64,000 nucleotides of DNA from Ascarosepion bandense (Eukaryota > Mollusca > Cephalopoda > Sepiida > Sepiidae): positions 1,296,314-1,360,313 of the forward strand of contig JBBBDQ010001944.1 of assembly GCA_037127315.1 (NCBI GenBank). The letters are read 5' to 3'. The translations under genes were made by a program, and so were the position numbers. A model generated the notes under the pieces. It saw only the letters and a list, made by a program, of their open reading frames with translations. It did no database searches and was not told the origin of the DNA. Shown here one piece after another: positions 1 through 11,039 of this stretch (positions are counted from its first letter, which is position 1; every line of letters starts with the position of its first letter).

Positions 1-90
1 ACAGATTGAAGAAAGAATTACTATGCCACCAAATCTTTATATATATATAAGTCATTTTTCATGTATCATTTGCATTTCCTAATATACACT

Positions 91-764
91 TTTTTTTAAT
101 CATTTCACCCCAAGCAAGGCATTCCACTGCCACTATTGCGCAGGGGGTTACATAGAGGAAAGTGATGAGGAAGAGTGGTTAGATATAGGAAATGTCAGAA
201 AGAGGGTGATAGACGGGTAAGGATACCGAAAATGAGGGTTGGATAGATGGGAAGAGTGTTTGAGAGAATGGATGCAAGTTAGTGTGTTAGGAGGTGTCTA
301 TTGACTTTACATTTCTGGAGATTGTAGCTGTCGAGGAAGCATGTATGTGGAAAGGAATTCGAGAAGTGCGAGAAAAGAAGCTGTTGGAATAGAAATTGCG
401 GTTGCTAATCTAATATCTCGTGCAAATTCGTACCTAGGGGGCACCAGTGAGCTGAGTTCATCGGGGCAGAAGCTGTGAAAATATTTATAGAAGAGGCACA
501 GGGAAGCCACGTCACGCCGGTGAGAGAGTGACTGCAGCCGGTCTGCCAAGTCGGTATCGATCACAATACATACTTTCCGTTGTATTTTGTCAAGAACCTC
601 GAGGAGAATAACAGGGACACCCGACCAGATGTGGCAGCAGTAATCAATACACGGGCGAATGTTAGATTTATATGTGTGCAGGATGGACTCAGACGGGAAA
701 ATTTCCTGGTCTTGCACAGTGAACCGACCTTCTTAGCAGCGGATTTAGCAATGGATTCGATATA
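91..764 (-). mobile_element. CR1-like LINE, 5'-truncated 3' end copy
   Basis: A non-LTR retrotransposon 3' end lies on the minus strand. The frame at 307-717 encodes the region downstream of the reverse transcriptase, with SILHTYKS, YCCHIWSG, LDKIQR and HRRDVASLCLFYKY. These motifs recur in every copy of this family in the window. The 3' end at about 91-165 is the rc of the family tail (GCTTGGGGTGAAATGATT plus A-run). Homology to the other copies stops abruptly at 764, which is the usual 5' truncation of a LINE. The left and right flanks together match the unbroken sequence at 3473-3575, so the insertion point is visible. It is non-functional: no RT core and no endonuclease. The CR1/Jockey-type assignment comes from the RT motifs of the longer copies. 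Confidence 0.85.
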
Positions 765-876
765 GTGTATTTATTTTCCTGATTTCCATGTCTGTTATGA
801 TTTATTCAACGTTTGGTTTTTCTTTTCTTTTGTAACAGATCAGAAATTAATTCAAATCAACCTTTGTCTTCACTGT

Positions 877-1490
877 TACAAAAATTCACAATGACGTGTA
901 AACTCCTGGTTTTCCCAAACAGAAAAAGGATTGACCATCTGCTTGAAACCAGATTTCGAAAGTAGGTGTTAAAATAATTTTTGACCAGTAGGAGACTTGA
1001 AAGGACCTGGCAATCCAGTGTGAAATTCAAAAGGACTATAGAAATGACCTCAGCGTCAGTCAAGAGAGACAGATGGGAACCGCGAGACAAAACAATTAAT
1101 ATATAATGGCAAATCGAACCGGAGCTAATGTCAGGTCGCACCTTGTTCTCTTTCTTTTTCTCCTTATCTAGTTCAACAATTACAACTAGAACATTTTGTA
1201 CAAACTCTACCCTTAACCTCTTGATAATGTTTCTAATTAAACATTAACTTCTACAACTTATGTTATTCCTCCTTTAATAAATTTCTATTTTAACATTCAA
1301 AATGTATATTTTATTATTCCACTCTTCTACACTAATCCACACATTCCAACCGACAAACAACCTTCTGATAACGAGGAAAACCTTCTGAGGAGAATTTTGC
1401 ATGAAACTTGTAAGCTGTAGGGAGTTCGTTTAAGTCTGACACAAGGCCGAATCAAGAAACATTAACCAGCTCCCTACGCAACACTTTATC
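877..1490 (+). mobile_element. LTR-like interspersed repeat (copy 1)
   Basis: About 610 bp here matches the reverse complement of about 31790-32525, with shared blocks near both ends (TTCACAATGACGTGT at 885; GACACAAGG at 1438) and in between (AACCTTCTGATAACG at 1360). A TATA-like ATATATAATGG near 1100 aligns with CTATATAAATGG in the other copy, and AATAAATTTC follows near 1278. Promoter-like and polyadenylation-like signals in a non-coding repeat of this size suggest a solo LTR. Terminal TG...CA (from 874) is possible, but I could not confirm a target-site duplication. No coding content. Confidence 0.55.
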
Positions 1491-1689
1491 TTGATAGAAA
1501 TTTCTACAGCTGTTGGACTTTCTCCCTTGCTCTCTTTCTCTCTTACTTTCTCAGTTTTTCTTTCTCTCTTTCTCTCTTCTTCCCGTCCCCATGGGTCACA
1601 TACAGGTTAGTTAGTAGTCTCCACCTCTGCCTGTCTGATTATGGTTTCTGCCATAAAGTTAAAATTCAGAGACTTGAAAAAATATTTTT
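1491..1689. other. pyrimidine-rich spacer, no gene seen
   Basis: A CT-rich run (1525-1590) followed by sequence I cannot assign. A short block, TAGAAATTTC with GCTGTTGGACTTT at 1493-1522, recurs at 3589-3615. Confidence 0.4.
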
Positions 1690-3362
1690 AACTTAACCCC
1701 CATAAGGCGAGCGGTGACGACGGAATCCCGGTGATAGTCCTTAAGAGGTGCGCTCCTGAACTCTACCCTTCCCTCTCTAAACTGTTTAACTACTGCCTTT
1801 CTGCTTCCTGTTTTCCTGCATGCTGGAAGTTCTCTTCAGTCGTTCCTGTTTTTAAGAATTGTGGTGAACCCTCGGACCCATCCAACTATCGCCCTATCAG
1901 TCTTCTACCGATATTCGGGAAAGTGTTCGAGGCCATAATCAATACTGAAATAATTCAACATCTTGCTGCCCACAAACTCTTCTCTGGCAGGCAATATGGC
2001 TTCCGCTTTGCCAGGTCCACTGCCGATATGCTAACAACCGTTACGGAGTACATGCACCAGACCCTCGATGAGTCAGGCGAGGCTCGTGCGGTTGATCTGG
2101 ACATCTCCAAGGCTTTTGACAGCGTCTAGCACTCTGGCCTTCTTTGCAAGTTACGGGGTTACGGTATTACCGGACACCTGCTTGACCTAATTCAATCTTT
2201 TTTAAACAAATGCAAAATGAAGGTCGTTTTGAATGGGTATGCCTCTTCATCCTACAGCACGAATGCCGGTGTCCCCCAGGGCTCTATCCTGGGCCCAACG
2301 CTCTTCATTATTTTCATCAACGACCTCCCAGATGAGATCAAGTCCCAAGTAGGCATCTACGCAGAGGACACCACAATATACTCCTGCATCAGTAAGAAAC
2401 CTGGCGTGGCGGATAGACATAAATTCACTGCTGACCTTGAACGGGATCTACACTCTATGGTGAATTGGGGCAAGAAGAGGCTTGTCAATTTCAACGCGTC
2501 TAAGACCAAGCAGTTGTCTGTCAACCATCAGAGGCAACCTCTCCTGCCTCCCATAAACATGGACCAAGCGATTCTCTCTGAGTGCAATACACTGCGCCTC
2601 CTCGGCCTTACCCTCTCTTCTGATCTCAAATGGAACCGCTACATCGAATCCATAGCTAAATCCACTGCTAAGAAGGTTGGGTCACTGTGTCGATTCAAGA
2701 TGCTTTTTCCACCTGAATCCATCCTGCATATATACAAATCTACCATTCAGCCGTACATAGAATACTGCTGCCATTTATGGTCAGGCGCCCCTGCTGTTCA
2801 CCTCAGTGTTCTCGACAGGCTCCAAAGGAGATTCAGTAAAGTGATAGGTGCTGACTTGCCCACCGATGAAATGTGGTCTCCCTTTGTCTGTTCTATAAAT
2901 ACTTTCATGGCTTCTGCTCAGACTAACTCAAGTCACTGATTCCTCCTCAACAGGTGTTTGCTCGTGCAACCAGATTGGCAACTGGGTCCCACCCATTCAC
3001 AGTTAGCTTAGCCAAATGCAGACGACATTCTACTCCTGCAGCTTCTTCTCTCGCACTTCACGCCTGTGGAACTCGCTCCCATATTCTTGCTTTCCTTCAA
3101 CCTCCAGAAGTTTAAATGCAATGTCAATACTCACCTATTAACGACTTGACTCTAGCCCTTCCCCCACCCCGTATATCCCTCCCTTTCTCTCCTAGCTTGA
3201 AACTGTCATCTCACCTGCATTCTCATCTTTCTATTGCTCTTTTCTAATTGCTTTGTACTCCTCTTCTCTGTTCTAATTAATTTTCTTTCAGTTATGTAGC
3301 CCCCCCCCCCCACCGCACATCTGTGACATTTCCGCCTTGCTCGGGGTGAAATGATTTTAAAA
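1690..3362 (+). mobile_element. CR1-like LINE with RT domain and 3' tail
   Basis: This copy starts inside the pol ORF (AAGGCGAGCGGTGACGACGG, matching the minus-strand copy near 25165) and runs through the RT, the C-terminal region and a 3' UTR ending GCTCGGGGTGAAATGATT plus A-rich bases at about 3362. The 3' UTR contains the family block TATGTAGCCCCC and a C-run at 3301. Homology starts mid-gene, so the copy is 5' truncated. It is decayed: an in-frame stop, an altered catalytic box and a C-terminal frameshift, described in the RT entry. Confidence 0.9.
1731..2939 (+). pseudogene. CR1-like reverse transcriptase remnant
   Basis: One reading frame covers most of a LINE reverse transcriptase. 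Visible motifs in order: SDPSNYRPISLLPIFGKVFE (fingers), QYGFRFARSTADML, DISKAFDSV, NAGVPQGSILGPTLF (palm) and GIYAEDTTIYSC, then the thumb-side segments LVNFNASKTK and LRLLGLTLSSDLKWN. The frame is broken by TAG at 2127-2129, where related copies have Trp (KAFDxVWHSGLL). The catalytic Tyr-Ala-Asp-Asp is Tyr-Ala-Glu-Asp here (about 2363), so even a readthrough product should be catalytically dead. After VIGADL (about 2855) the frame departs from the family, showing a frameshift or deletion. Related to non-LTR elements of the CR1/Jockey group. Confidence 0.9.
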
Positions 3363-3472
3363 AAGCCTTACTAGCTGTTTCCTTTTGTGGGTTGTGAGCT
3401 TATTATTCCTACCCCTCCCCTCAAAAACGTCACTTTTTCGCCCGTGTCACATAGGCTTGAATTCTCTAAATG

Positions 3473-3620
3473 TAAGTCATTTTTCATGTATCTTTGCATT
3501 TCCTTATATACATATTTATTTTCCTGACCTTCATGTCTGTTACACTTAAATAAACGTTTGGATTTTCTTTGCTTTAACTTGTTAGAAATTTCTGTGGCTG
3601 TTGGACTTTAACTAATTTAA
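3473..3620 (+). repeat. unbroken paralogue of the site holding the 91-764 LINE
   Basis: AAGTCATTTTTCATGTATC...TTGCATTTCCT then TTTATTTTCCTGACCTTCATG matches bases 49-90 joined to 766-830. The 91-764 CR1 copy therefore interrupts a paralogue of this sequence. The family itself is unidentified. Confidence 0.7.
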
Positions 3621-3658
3621 AACTTACTAATTCTTTCTCCTATTTCTTTTTTCTTTAA

Positions 3659-3870
3659 TTGGAGTAGATAGACCCTACACCCTGTATATCTTGTTCTTTT
3701 CCTTTCTCTCTTCCTTCGCAACTGTCTTCACACCTGTGTTCCCATCCTGCTCTTGCCCTTTCTCTGACACCCCCTGTAACTGTTCCATCATTCCCTTCAC
3801 TGTCCACCTGTCTAAACTTTAACTTTTACTGCACATGGCGGTACCGTCTTGCTTGTGGTGAAACGATTAA
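3659..3870 (+). mobile_element. SINE-like element with CR1-type 3' tail
   Basis: Begins TTGGAGTAGATAGA and ends with the CR1 family tail (CTTGCTTGTGGTGAAACGAT plus A-run) but contains none of the LINE ORF. The same start and tail occur at 52476-52663. A short element carrying a LINE 3' tail is the standard design of a SINE mobilised by its partner LINE. I see no clear A/B box, so an internally deleted or recombined LINE tail remains possible. Confidence 0.5.
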
Positions 3871-3919
3871 AAAAAGTGCTGGTTCAGTTGCATCAGAGAA
3901 AGAAATAACAACTTTATTT

Positions 3920-4868
3920 TAACCCTTTGTTACATACTGGTTACAATTGTAAAATTTCTCTAACCGTTGTTGCATATTGGTTACAATTGAAAACTTTCTC
4001 TCACCGTTGTTGCATATTGGTTACAATTGTAAACTTTCTCTAACCGTTGTTGCATATTGGCTAAAATTGTAAACTTTCTCTAACCGTTGTTGCACATTGG
4101 CTACAATTGTAAACTTTCTCTAACCGTTGTTGCACATTGGCTACAATTGTAAACTTTCTCTAACCGTTGTTGCACATTGGCTACAATTGTAAACTTTCTC
4201 TAACCGTTGTTGCATATTGGCTACAATTGTAAACTTTCTCTAACCGTTGTTGCATATTGGCTACAATTGTAAACTTTCTCTAACCGTTGCTGCATATTGG
4301 CTACAATTGTAAACTTTCTCTAACTTTTGTTGCATATTGGCTACAATGGTAAATATTCTCTAACCGTTGTTGCATATTGGCTAAAATTGTAAACATTCTC
4401 TAATGATTGTTGCATATTGGCTACAATTGTAAACTTTCTCTAACAGCTGTTGCATATTGGCTACAATTGTAAACTTTCTCTAACCGTTGTTGCATATTGG
4501 CTACAATTGTAAACTTTCTTTAACCGTTGTTGCACATTGGCTACAATTGTAAACTTTCTCTAACCGTTGTTGCATATTGGCTACAATTGTAAACTTTCTT
4601 TAACCGTTGTTGCACATTGGCTACAATTGTAAACTTTCTTTAACCGTTGTTGCATATTGGCTACAATTGTAAACTTTCTCTAACAGTTGTTGCATATTGG
4701 TTGCAATTGAAAACTTTCTCTAACCGTTGTTGCATATTGGCTACAATTGTAAACTTTCTCTAACCGTTGTTGCATATTGGCTACAATTGTAAACATTCTC
4801 TAACCGTTGTTGCATATTGGCTACAATTGTAAACTTTCTCTAACCTTTGTTGCATATTAGTTACAATA
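3920..4868. repeat. 40-bp minisatellite, about 24 copies
   Basis: The unit is TAACCGTTGTTGCATATTGG followed by CTACAATTGTAAACTTTCTC, 40 bp. Some 23-24 units run head to tail with a few substitutions each (CACATTGG for CATATTGG, TTTCTT for TTTCTC). Variants cluster in neighbouring units, as expected from local duplication. No open frame. It is bounded on the left by a SINE-like tail and on the right by a SINE. Confidence 0.97.
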
Positions 4869-4884
4869 ATGAAAAAATCTAATT

Positions 4885-5190
4885 CAGTCAGTTAAGTGCC
4901 ATACGTGATACACGCTTGGGCGATCATGTCTCGAAAGAGACATGACTGACTGGGCAGAAGATTATCCCGCAGTAGGTTGCCATTGCTTTCTGTGGTAGAC
5001 TGGTTGCCAGCCAAGGCTATAAAACCCAATATGTCCTGTTATTTAACCCATAACTGGAAGGAATGGGCGGATTAATACCTCACCCAATGGTATTTGAGCG
5101 TACGTGAAAGCAATGGATTCGACGGGAATTTGAACCCGGCTTCCCGATTTCTCGTTCCGAGCCGATATCCACTGCGCCACAACGCACATC
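4885..5190 (-). mobile_element. tRNA-derived SINE, family A
   Basis: On the minus strand the element begins with a tRNA-like head: an A-box region near the GCAGTGGATATCGGCTCGGA block, then GCCGGGTTCAAATTCC, close to the Pol III B box GGTTCGANTCC. A body of about 230 bp follows (TATGGGTTAAATAACAGGAC, then CAACCTACTGCGGGATAATC) and a 3' end CACTTAACTGACTG. Some ten recognisable copies lie in this window in both orientations. tRNA-derived SINEs of this design are known from octopus. Confidence 0.9.
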
Positions 5191-5789
5191 CCACATAGAT
5201 CAAAGAAAGGGTTTAATACGAAAACCGCTGAAGGTTGCACGAATCCACAAACCATTGAAAACGGCTTCAGTGCACAACGACCGAAAGGTTATGATAAAAC
5301 CTAGATGAGGTCAGCAGTTCGAATGTAAATAATACTGTTTTTGTTCGACTATTAGAGAGCCTGCCATATTATAGCCTTGTGTAAGACTATGCTACGGCTA
5401 ATAGAGTGTTTTTTAGATTATTAGTTAAAGAACTTGTACTACAAACTATGCTATCCTTCTCTAGGTCTGTTAGACAGAGTACTAAACTAACATTAAATAA
5501 ATAGTAACAGTAAGCTTGTCTGGCTGATCCTTGGTATTGCTTTGAGCTTGTACCGCACTGAGTTAATTGCTTTTTGGTTTTGCTTTTTAACCGAAGTAAG
5601 ATTCGTAGATGAAAGGATTTTTTTTTATTTCTTAACTGGGATACAATCATGTATTTTTTATCTGCGGTTTTAAAGTTAACAGTCTCATGATGGATCTCTA
5701 ATTACGATATTGCGCAAGGAAAGAGGCCTTGAATTTTCTTTTTTAGTAATTATCCTGATATATTATTCTAGTAAATATATATGTATATG

Positions 5790-5839
<50 letters not shown>

Positions 5840-6776
5840 AAATCAAACTTTGTACGAAGATGGACATTACATAAGAAATGATTACTTGCACATTCTCAAA
5901 GGTCTGTTCTTTTACTAATCTCATCGATTGCAAAGTATATTGAACTTTGATAGACTTTTTTCTCATAGTTCAATTTTAAACGCGTCTGTCAGGCACTGAA
6001 ATATGAAGGAAGTGCAATTTGCGAATTGGAGTTAAACTCCCCGGGTTAAGAGGGACGGAAAACGTAACGAAATCATTTCACAGAAAAATGGCCGGCCGAG
6101 GAAATAAATTCTTTCCTTGAATCGCTCGCGGGTGCCAGTGCGGGAAATCTGGGGGGGAAAGGTGGTCTTGGAAATGTGTATGCGTTGTCAGCGCGGCCAG
6201 TCATCAATACGAAGATAGCAGAAGACGTGAAACGTGAATACAATTGGTCTTTGCCAAGATGATAACCGAGGTAAGCGATTTATCCGCAGGGCAGGCATGT
6301 CTTTCACTGTAATCATAGTCCGAAAAAAAGGATCGATTTCTATGCAAAGATTCGTCAAAGAAACAGACCAGACGGACACTATAGAAATGGGGACTTGCGA
6401 GGCATTGGAAAATTGTATTCTGCTAAAGTTGGACGCTATTAAAAACCATGCCTGACCTAAATGAAAAGCAAACCGCAAATAAAAAACAAAAATATCAATG
6501 AAATCCAGAAAGCTTTGAAAGATCCTCGTATTTTAAGAGTAGACTATGATTATTATTGGATAATGTGTATAAATTTCCCAGCGTGCTTTGCATTTTTTAT
6601 TTTTTCCTTAATAGAATAAAGAAAGTAAAGGTAAGAGAGTGGTTAAAGAAAGAAGACATGTTTCAAAACTTTGCTCAGAAACTTTGCTGATACCTAATAT
6701 TATTTCAGTTTGCTAACGATTTCTCCTACTTCTTTATCGAAGCGACGTGCTTGAGGCTTTTTCACACTTTTCTTTT
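5191..6776. other. unassigned AT-rich DNA with a (TA)n tract
   Basis: I see no gene. A (TA)n microsatellite occupies about 5775-5837. Sequence at 5245-5300 (ACGGCTTCAGTGCACAACGA then CCGAAAGG) weakly resembles the 3' ends of the fold-back repeats at 14006-14385. The overlapping frames on both strands at 6188-6478 match nothing I recognise. Confidence 0.4.
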
Positions 6777-9031
6777 ATAGTGACGCGATAGAGACAGTAA
6801 CAAACATCTCTATCGTAGAGACATACTAGAGGCAATATCACACTTCTCTATGATGGTGACATACTGCAGGCAATATCAAACGTCTCTATCGTTGTAGCGA
6901 GGTAGAGCCAATATCATATTTTCTTTGGTGATAACGTAGTAGATGTAGTACTCAATTTTTCTTTCGCAGCGATATTAACGAGACAATATCAAACTTCTCT
7001 CTCATAGTGTCGTGCTAGAAGCAATACTACACTTCTCTATCACGATGATATACTAGAATCAATATCACAGATCACATCTCTCTATAACGGTGACGTAATT
7101 TATCTATTATTTTATTTTTCTACAACATTGACGTTAAAAAGACAATATCACACTTCTCTCCCATAGTGTAACATTAGAAGCAATACCACACTTCTCTGTC
7201 ACGGCGACATACTAAAATCAATATCAGTTTTCTATCGTTCTGGCGTGCTGGATCCAATATTACATCTCTCTGTAGTGGTGACGTAATGGATGCATTATTT
7301 TATTTTTTTCTACAACAGTAACGTTAAAGAGACAATATCACAATTCTCTATCATAATGACGTGCTAGAGGCAATATTACACTTATCAATCGTAGTGAGGT
7401 ACTGAAGTCAATATCACACTTCATTATATTGTAGTACCGTGCTAGATGCAATATTACACTTCTCTATCGTAGTTAAAGGCTTGAGGCAATATCATATTTC
7501 TTTATAGAGGTGACGTAATCGATGCACTATTGTACTTTTTTTTATCACAGCAACGTTAAACATATTAAAAATATAACAAAGCTGTATTATAATAATTAGT
7601 TACATGTCTCTATCATAGCTATAAACAATATCACAATTCTTTATCAAAAGGACGTACTAAAGGCAATATCACAGTTCACTATCGTAATTACGTGCTACTT
7701 ACAATACTACACTTCTCTATAAAAGTGACGTCATGGAGGCAACGTTCTACATTTCTAACAAAGTGACTTTAAAGAGACAATGTCACACTTCTCTATCTTG
7801 TTGATGTACTGAAGGCAATATCACACTTCTTTATCGTAATTACGTGCTAGAGACAATATCACTCTTCTCTATTGTAATACGTACTTGAGGGAATATTCTG
7901 GTCAATCGTAAATGAATAATTATTTATCTCTCTAATAGTGACATATCGGCATGTAAATGTATCTAAATACTAGAGGCAATATCATACATCTCTAACACAC
8001 TAACGTCCTGAAGGCAATGTAACACTTCTCTATCGTGGTGACAAGCTGGAGGCAATATATTATAGTGATGCTCGAGGAAATATCACGCTTTTCTAAAATA
8101 GCCACACACTGGAGGCCATATTCCACTCCTCTATCGTAATTATGTGTTGAAGGTAAAATCACACATCTCTATCAGTGTGATGCTAGAGGCAATATCACAC
8201 ATTTCTAACGTAGCGACGTACTGGAGGCAATATTTTACATTTCTACCATAATAAAGTGTTGGAAGCAATATCTTCTCTATTATTATAATGCTAGAGGCAA
8301 TCTCTCACCGGCGTGACGTGGCTTCCCTGTGCCTCTTTTATATATATTTTCACGGCTTCTGCTTCGATGAACTTAGATCACTGGTGCCCCCTAGGTACGA
8401 ATTCGCACGAGATACTAGATTAGTAACTAGGTCCCACCCTTTTACAGTGAAACCGATAAAATATAAACAGCAATTTCTATTCCAACAGCTTCTTTTCCCG
8501 CACTTCTAGCCTATGGAATTCCCTTCCACATACTTGCTTCCCCGACACCTACAATCTTCAGGAGTTTAAATGTAAGGTCAATAGACACCTTCTAACGCAC
8601 TAATTCGCAACCATTTTCTCAAACACTCTTCCTATGTACATTCTTACTCGTCTATCACCCTCCTTTTGACATTTTCTATATCTAAACACTCTTTCTCACC
8701 ACCTTCGCCTATGTAACCCTCTGCACAATAGTGGCAAGAGAATGCCATGCTTGGGGTGAAATGATTAAAAAATATCACACTTCTCTATCGTAGCAACATT
8801 TTGTAGGCAGTATCCATCTTCTCGCTCGTAATTACGTACTAGAGGCAATACCACATATTTTTATCACAGTTACGTTCTGGATTCCATATCACACGTCTCT
8901 ATCATAGTGATACTGAAAAAAATATCAGTCTTTTCTATCCTAGTGACATACAGGAGGCAATAAGCAACTTTTGTATCATAATTACGTTCTAGGGGCAATA
9001 TCATACATTTTTATCATAGAGGCAGACTGGG
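6777..9031. repeat. degenerate ~38-bp satellite array
   Basis: The unit is roughly GAGGCAATATCACACTTCTC then TATCGTAGTGACGTACTA, about 38 bp. It repeats for 2.2 kb with much drift, including indels and single-unit variants such as GATGCATTATTTTATTTTTC. The array is old compared with the tidy 40-bp array at 3920. A CR1 LINE fragment at 8301-8771 splits it, and the array continues in phase after the insert. No coding content. Confidence 0.9.
8301..8771 (+). mobile_element. CR1-like LINE 3' end inside the satellite array
   Basis: Starts at TCTCTCACCGGCGTGACGTG (the HRRDVASLCLFY coding block) and runs through FARDTRL to the tail TTGGGGTGAAATGATTAAAA. The array reads GAGGCAA before the insert and TATCACAC after it, the exact order expected in an unbroken unit. 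The insertion is therefore precise and flanked by array on both sides. Heavily 5' truncated; no RT. Confidence 0.9.
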
Positions 9032-9239
9032 ATATAATTATGGAATTTAATCTTGGTCTCGAGCCTGTGTAAGAATGACAGCAAAAATGCCCTCACACAC
9101 ACACACACACACGCACACACACCAAAAAGATGTATAGACATATCATACAGATGCATGCTGGGATTTCTTCTCAAAAATTTCTCAAATTTTGATCACTTCT
9201 TGGTTTCGTCCGCCATATCTCTGTTCTTTCTGTCCTTGA
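9032..9239. other. spacer with (AC)n microsatellite
   Basis: (AC)n at about 9091-9122; otherwise unassigned. Confidence 0.4.
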
Positions 9240-9915
9240 TATCAGATTATGAAAGTAAACTGCATCCAGCAGCAAGTCATCTGATTGGGAGGTGGTGAGG
9301 AGCATAGGAACACCTCTTAATTGCTGATATTCGCAGGTCCATTCTGGCCCGCGATGGTAGCACCTGTTTGGGTTTCAGCTATGGGCAAACAGTTAACTCC
9401 TAAACGAGGGTCAAAGCACTATGAAAGTATAAAAATTGATTTTTATAGAAAAATATTCATTTTTAAGGAAAAATATTATTAACAATAATACATTTTTGAA
9501 GGAAGAAAAGATTATTGGCATGATATTTTTTTGAAGAAAAAAGATTTTAAAATAACACATTTTTCAAGGAAAAAATTATTGCCATGATACTTTTTGAAGA
9601 AAAAATATGACAATAACACATTTTTGAAGGAAAAACAATTATGGCCATGATACTCTTTCGAAGAAAAATAAAAACGACAATAACACATTTTTGAAGGAAA
9701 AATATATTGCCATGACACTTTTTTGAAGACAATAATATGCCCAGCAGTACATTTTGAATATAAAGCCAGAAAATTTTTCAGTTTCTAAAATACAAAAATC
9801 ATCAAAATCTGACTAAATCAGCCTCCTTACTATAACCGAACATTTAAAAAATACCTTAAAACCTCACCCTTTTGGCATTAAATAATCCACAGAGGTTGAT
9901 ATGCCGTTAAACAAA
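9240..9915 (+). repeat. unclassified interspersed repeat with internal VNTR (copy A)
   Basis: Three parts are visible. The left block (9255-9440, GTGAGGAGCATAGGAACACC, then GGGTTTCAGCTATGGGCAAA) is followed by a VNTR of about 60-70-bp units built on ACACATTTTTGAAGGAAAAA with ATTGCCATGATACTTTTTGA (9440-9735). The right block (9740-9915) ends CCGTTAAAC. The reverse complement of 32816-33340 has the same order: right block, short VNTR, left block. The right block also recurs at 10600-10797. No transposase, tRNA box or clear terminal repeat was seen, so the class is unknown. Confidence 0.75.
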
Positions 9916-10019
9916 ACTCAAACAATCAAACAGAATAATGGATTAATAATGTAGCAGCTAAATCTAGAATAAAAACGCTGAAGAATTTGAAATTTGCAAA
10001 AGTATCAGCAATTGAAAAA

Positions 10020-10797
10020 TATTACCAACAATAATAATTTTTTTTTAAATTATTACCATAATGTGATCGATACTGTCTTGGCAGAAGGCCTGCAGTCTCT
10101 CTCTCACCGGCGCGATGTGGCTTCCCTGTGTCTCTTCTATAAATACTCCCATGGCTTCTGCTACGATGAACTTAGATCACTGGTGCGCCCTAGGTTCGAA
10201 TTTGCACGAGATACTAGATTAGCAACTAGATCCCACCCTTTTACAGTGAAACCGATAAAATGCAACCGCAACTTCAACTCCATCAGTTTCTTTTTCTCGT
10301 ACTTCCCGACTGTGGAATTCCCTTCCACATGACTGCTTCCCCGACGACTACAATCTCCAGGAGTTTAAATGTAAGGTCAATAGATACCTCCTAACACACT
10401 AACTCGCTTCCATTCTTTCAAACACTCTTCCCATCCTTCCAACTACCTATCACCCCCCCTTCTGACATTTCCTATATCTAACCACTCTTTTTATTTACCT
10501 TCCACTATGTAGCCCCAAGCGCAATAGTGGCAGTGGAATGCCTTGCTTGGGGTGAAACGATAAAAAAAAAAAAAAAACATAATTTCGAAGGAAAAAAGTT
10601 CTCGACAAAACATTTTTGAATACAAAACTAGAAGACATTTTCAGTTTTCTAAAATACAAAAGAATAAAATGAAATTTTTCATGAAAATCTAACTAAATCA
10701 ACCTTCTCACTATAACCGAATATTAAAAAAATGCCTTAAAACCCCACCTTTTTGGCATTAAATAACCCACATAGGTGTTGATATGCCGTTAAACTTG
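10020..10797 (+). repeat. second copy of the VNTR repeat, split by a CR1 LINE
   Basis: VNTR-like sequence (AAATTATTACCATA) precedes the CR1 copy at about 10062. After that copy, VNTR sequence resumes (CGAAGGAAAAAAGTTCTC, 10583), followed by the right block, which matches 9740-9915 nearly base for base and ends GATATGCCGTTAAAC. Confidence 0.65.
10062..10576 (+). mobile_element. CR1-like LINE 3' end
   Basis: Begins GTGATCGATACTGTCTTGGC (the VIDTDLA coding block) and continues through LSHRRDVASLCLFYKY, ARDTRLATRSHPFTVKPIKC and a 3' UTR to CTTGGGGTGAAACGATAAAA plus an A-run. Frame intact for about 110 codons only. Inserted into the VNTR repeat. Confidence 0.88.
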
Positions 10798-10883
10798 ACA
10801 TCAGAACGCTGCGATTCTTTCCGTTTTCCTTTTGTGTGTTTAGTTTTACTTTTCGCATCATTACTCTTCTTTGCCTAATTTTG

Positions 10884-11036
10884 TCTTTCACATTCTTATT
10901 CTTATTCTTATTTCATTCTTTCACATTCTTATTCTTATTCTTATTTCATTCTTTCACATTCTTATTCTTATTCTTATTTCATTCTTTCACATTCTTATTC
11001 TTATTCTTATTTCATTCTTTCACATTCTTATTCTTG
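10884..11036 (+). repeat. 33-bp tandem repeat, about 4.5 copies
   Basis: The unit is CATTCTTTCACATTCTTATT plus CTTATTCTTATTT. Because 33 is a multiple of three, all frames stay open and simulate an 11-residue repeat protein. I do not regard it as coding. Confidence 0.92.
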
Positions 11037-11039
11037 CCC

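Noticed and set aside
3920..4868. CRISPR-like regular repeat
   Set aside because: The 40-bp units are contiguous with no unique spacers, and the window is clearly eukaryotic.
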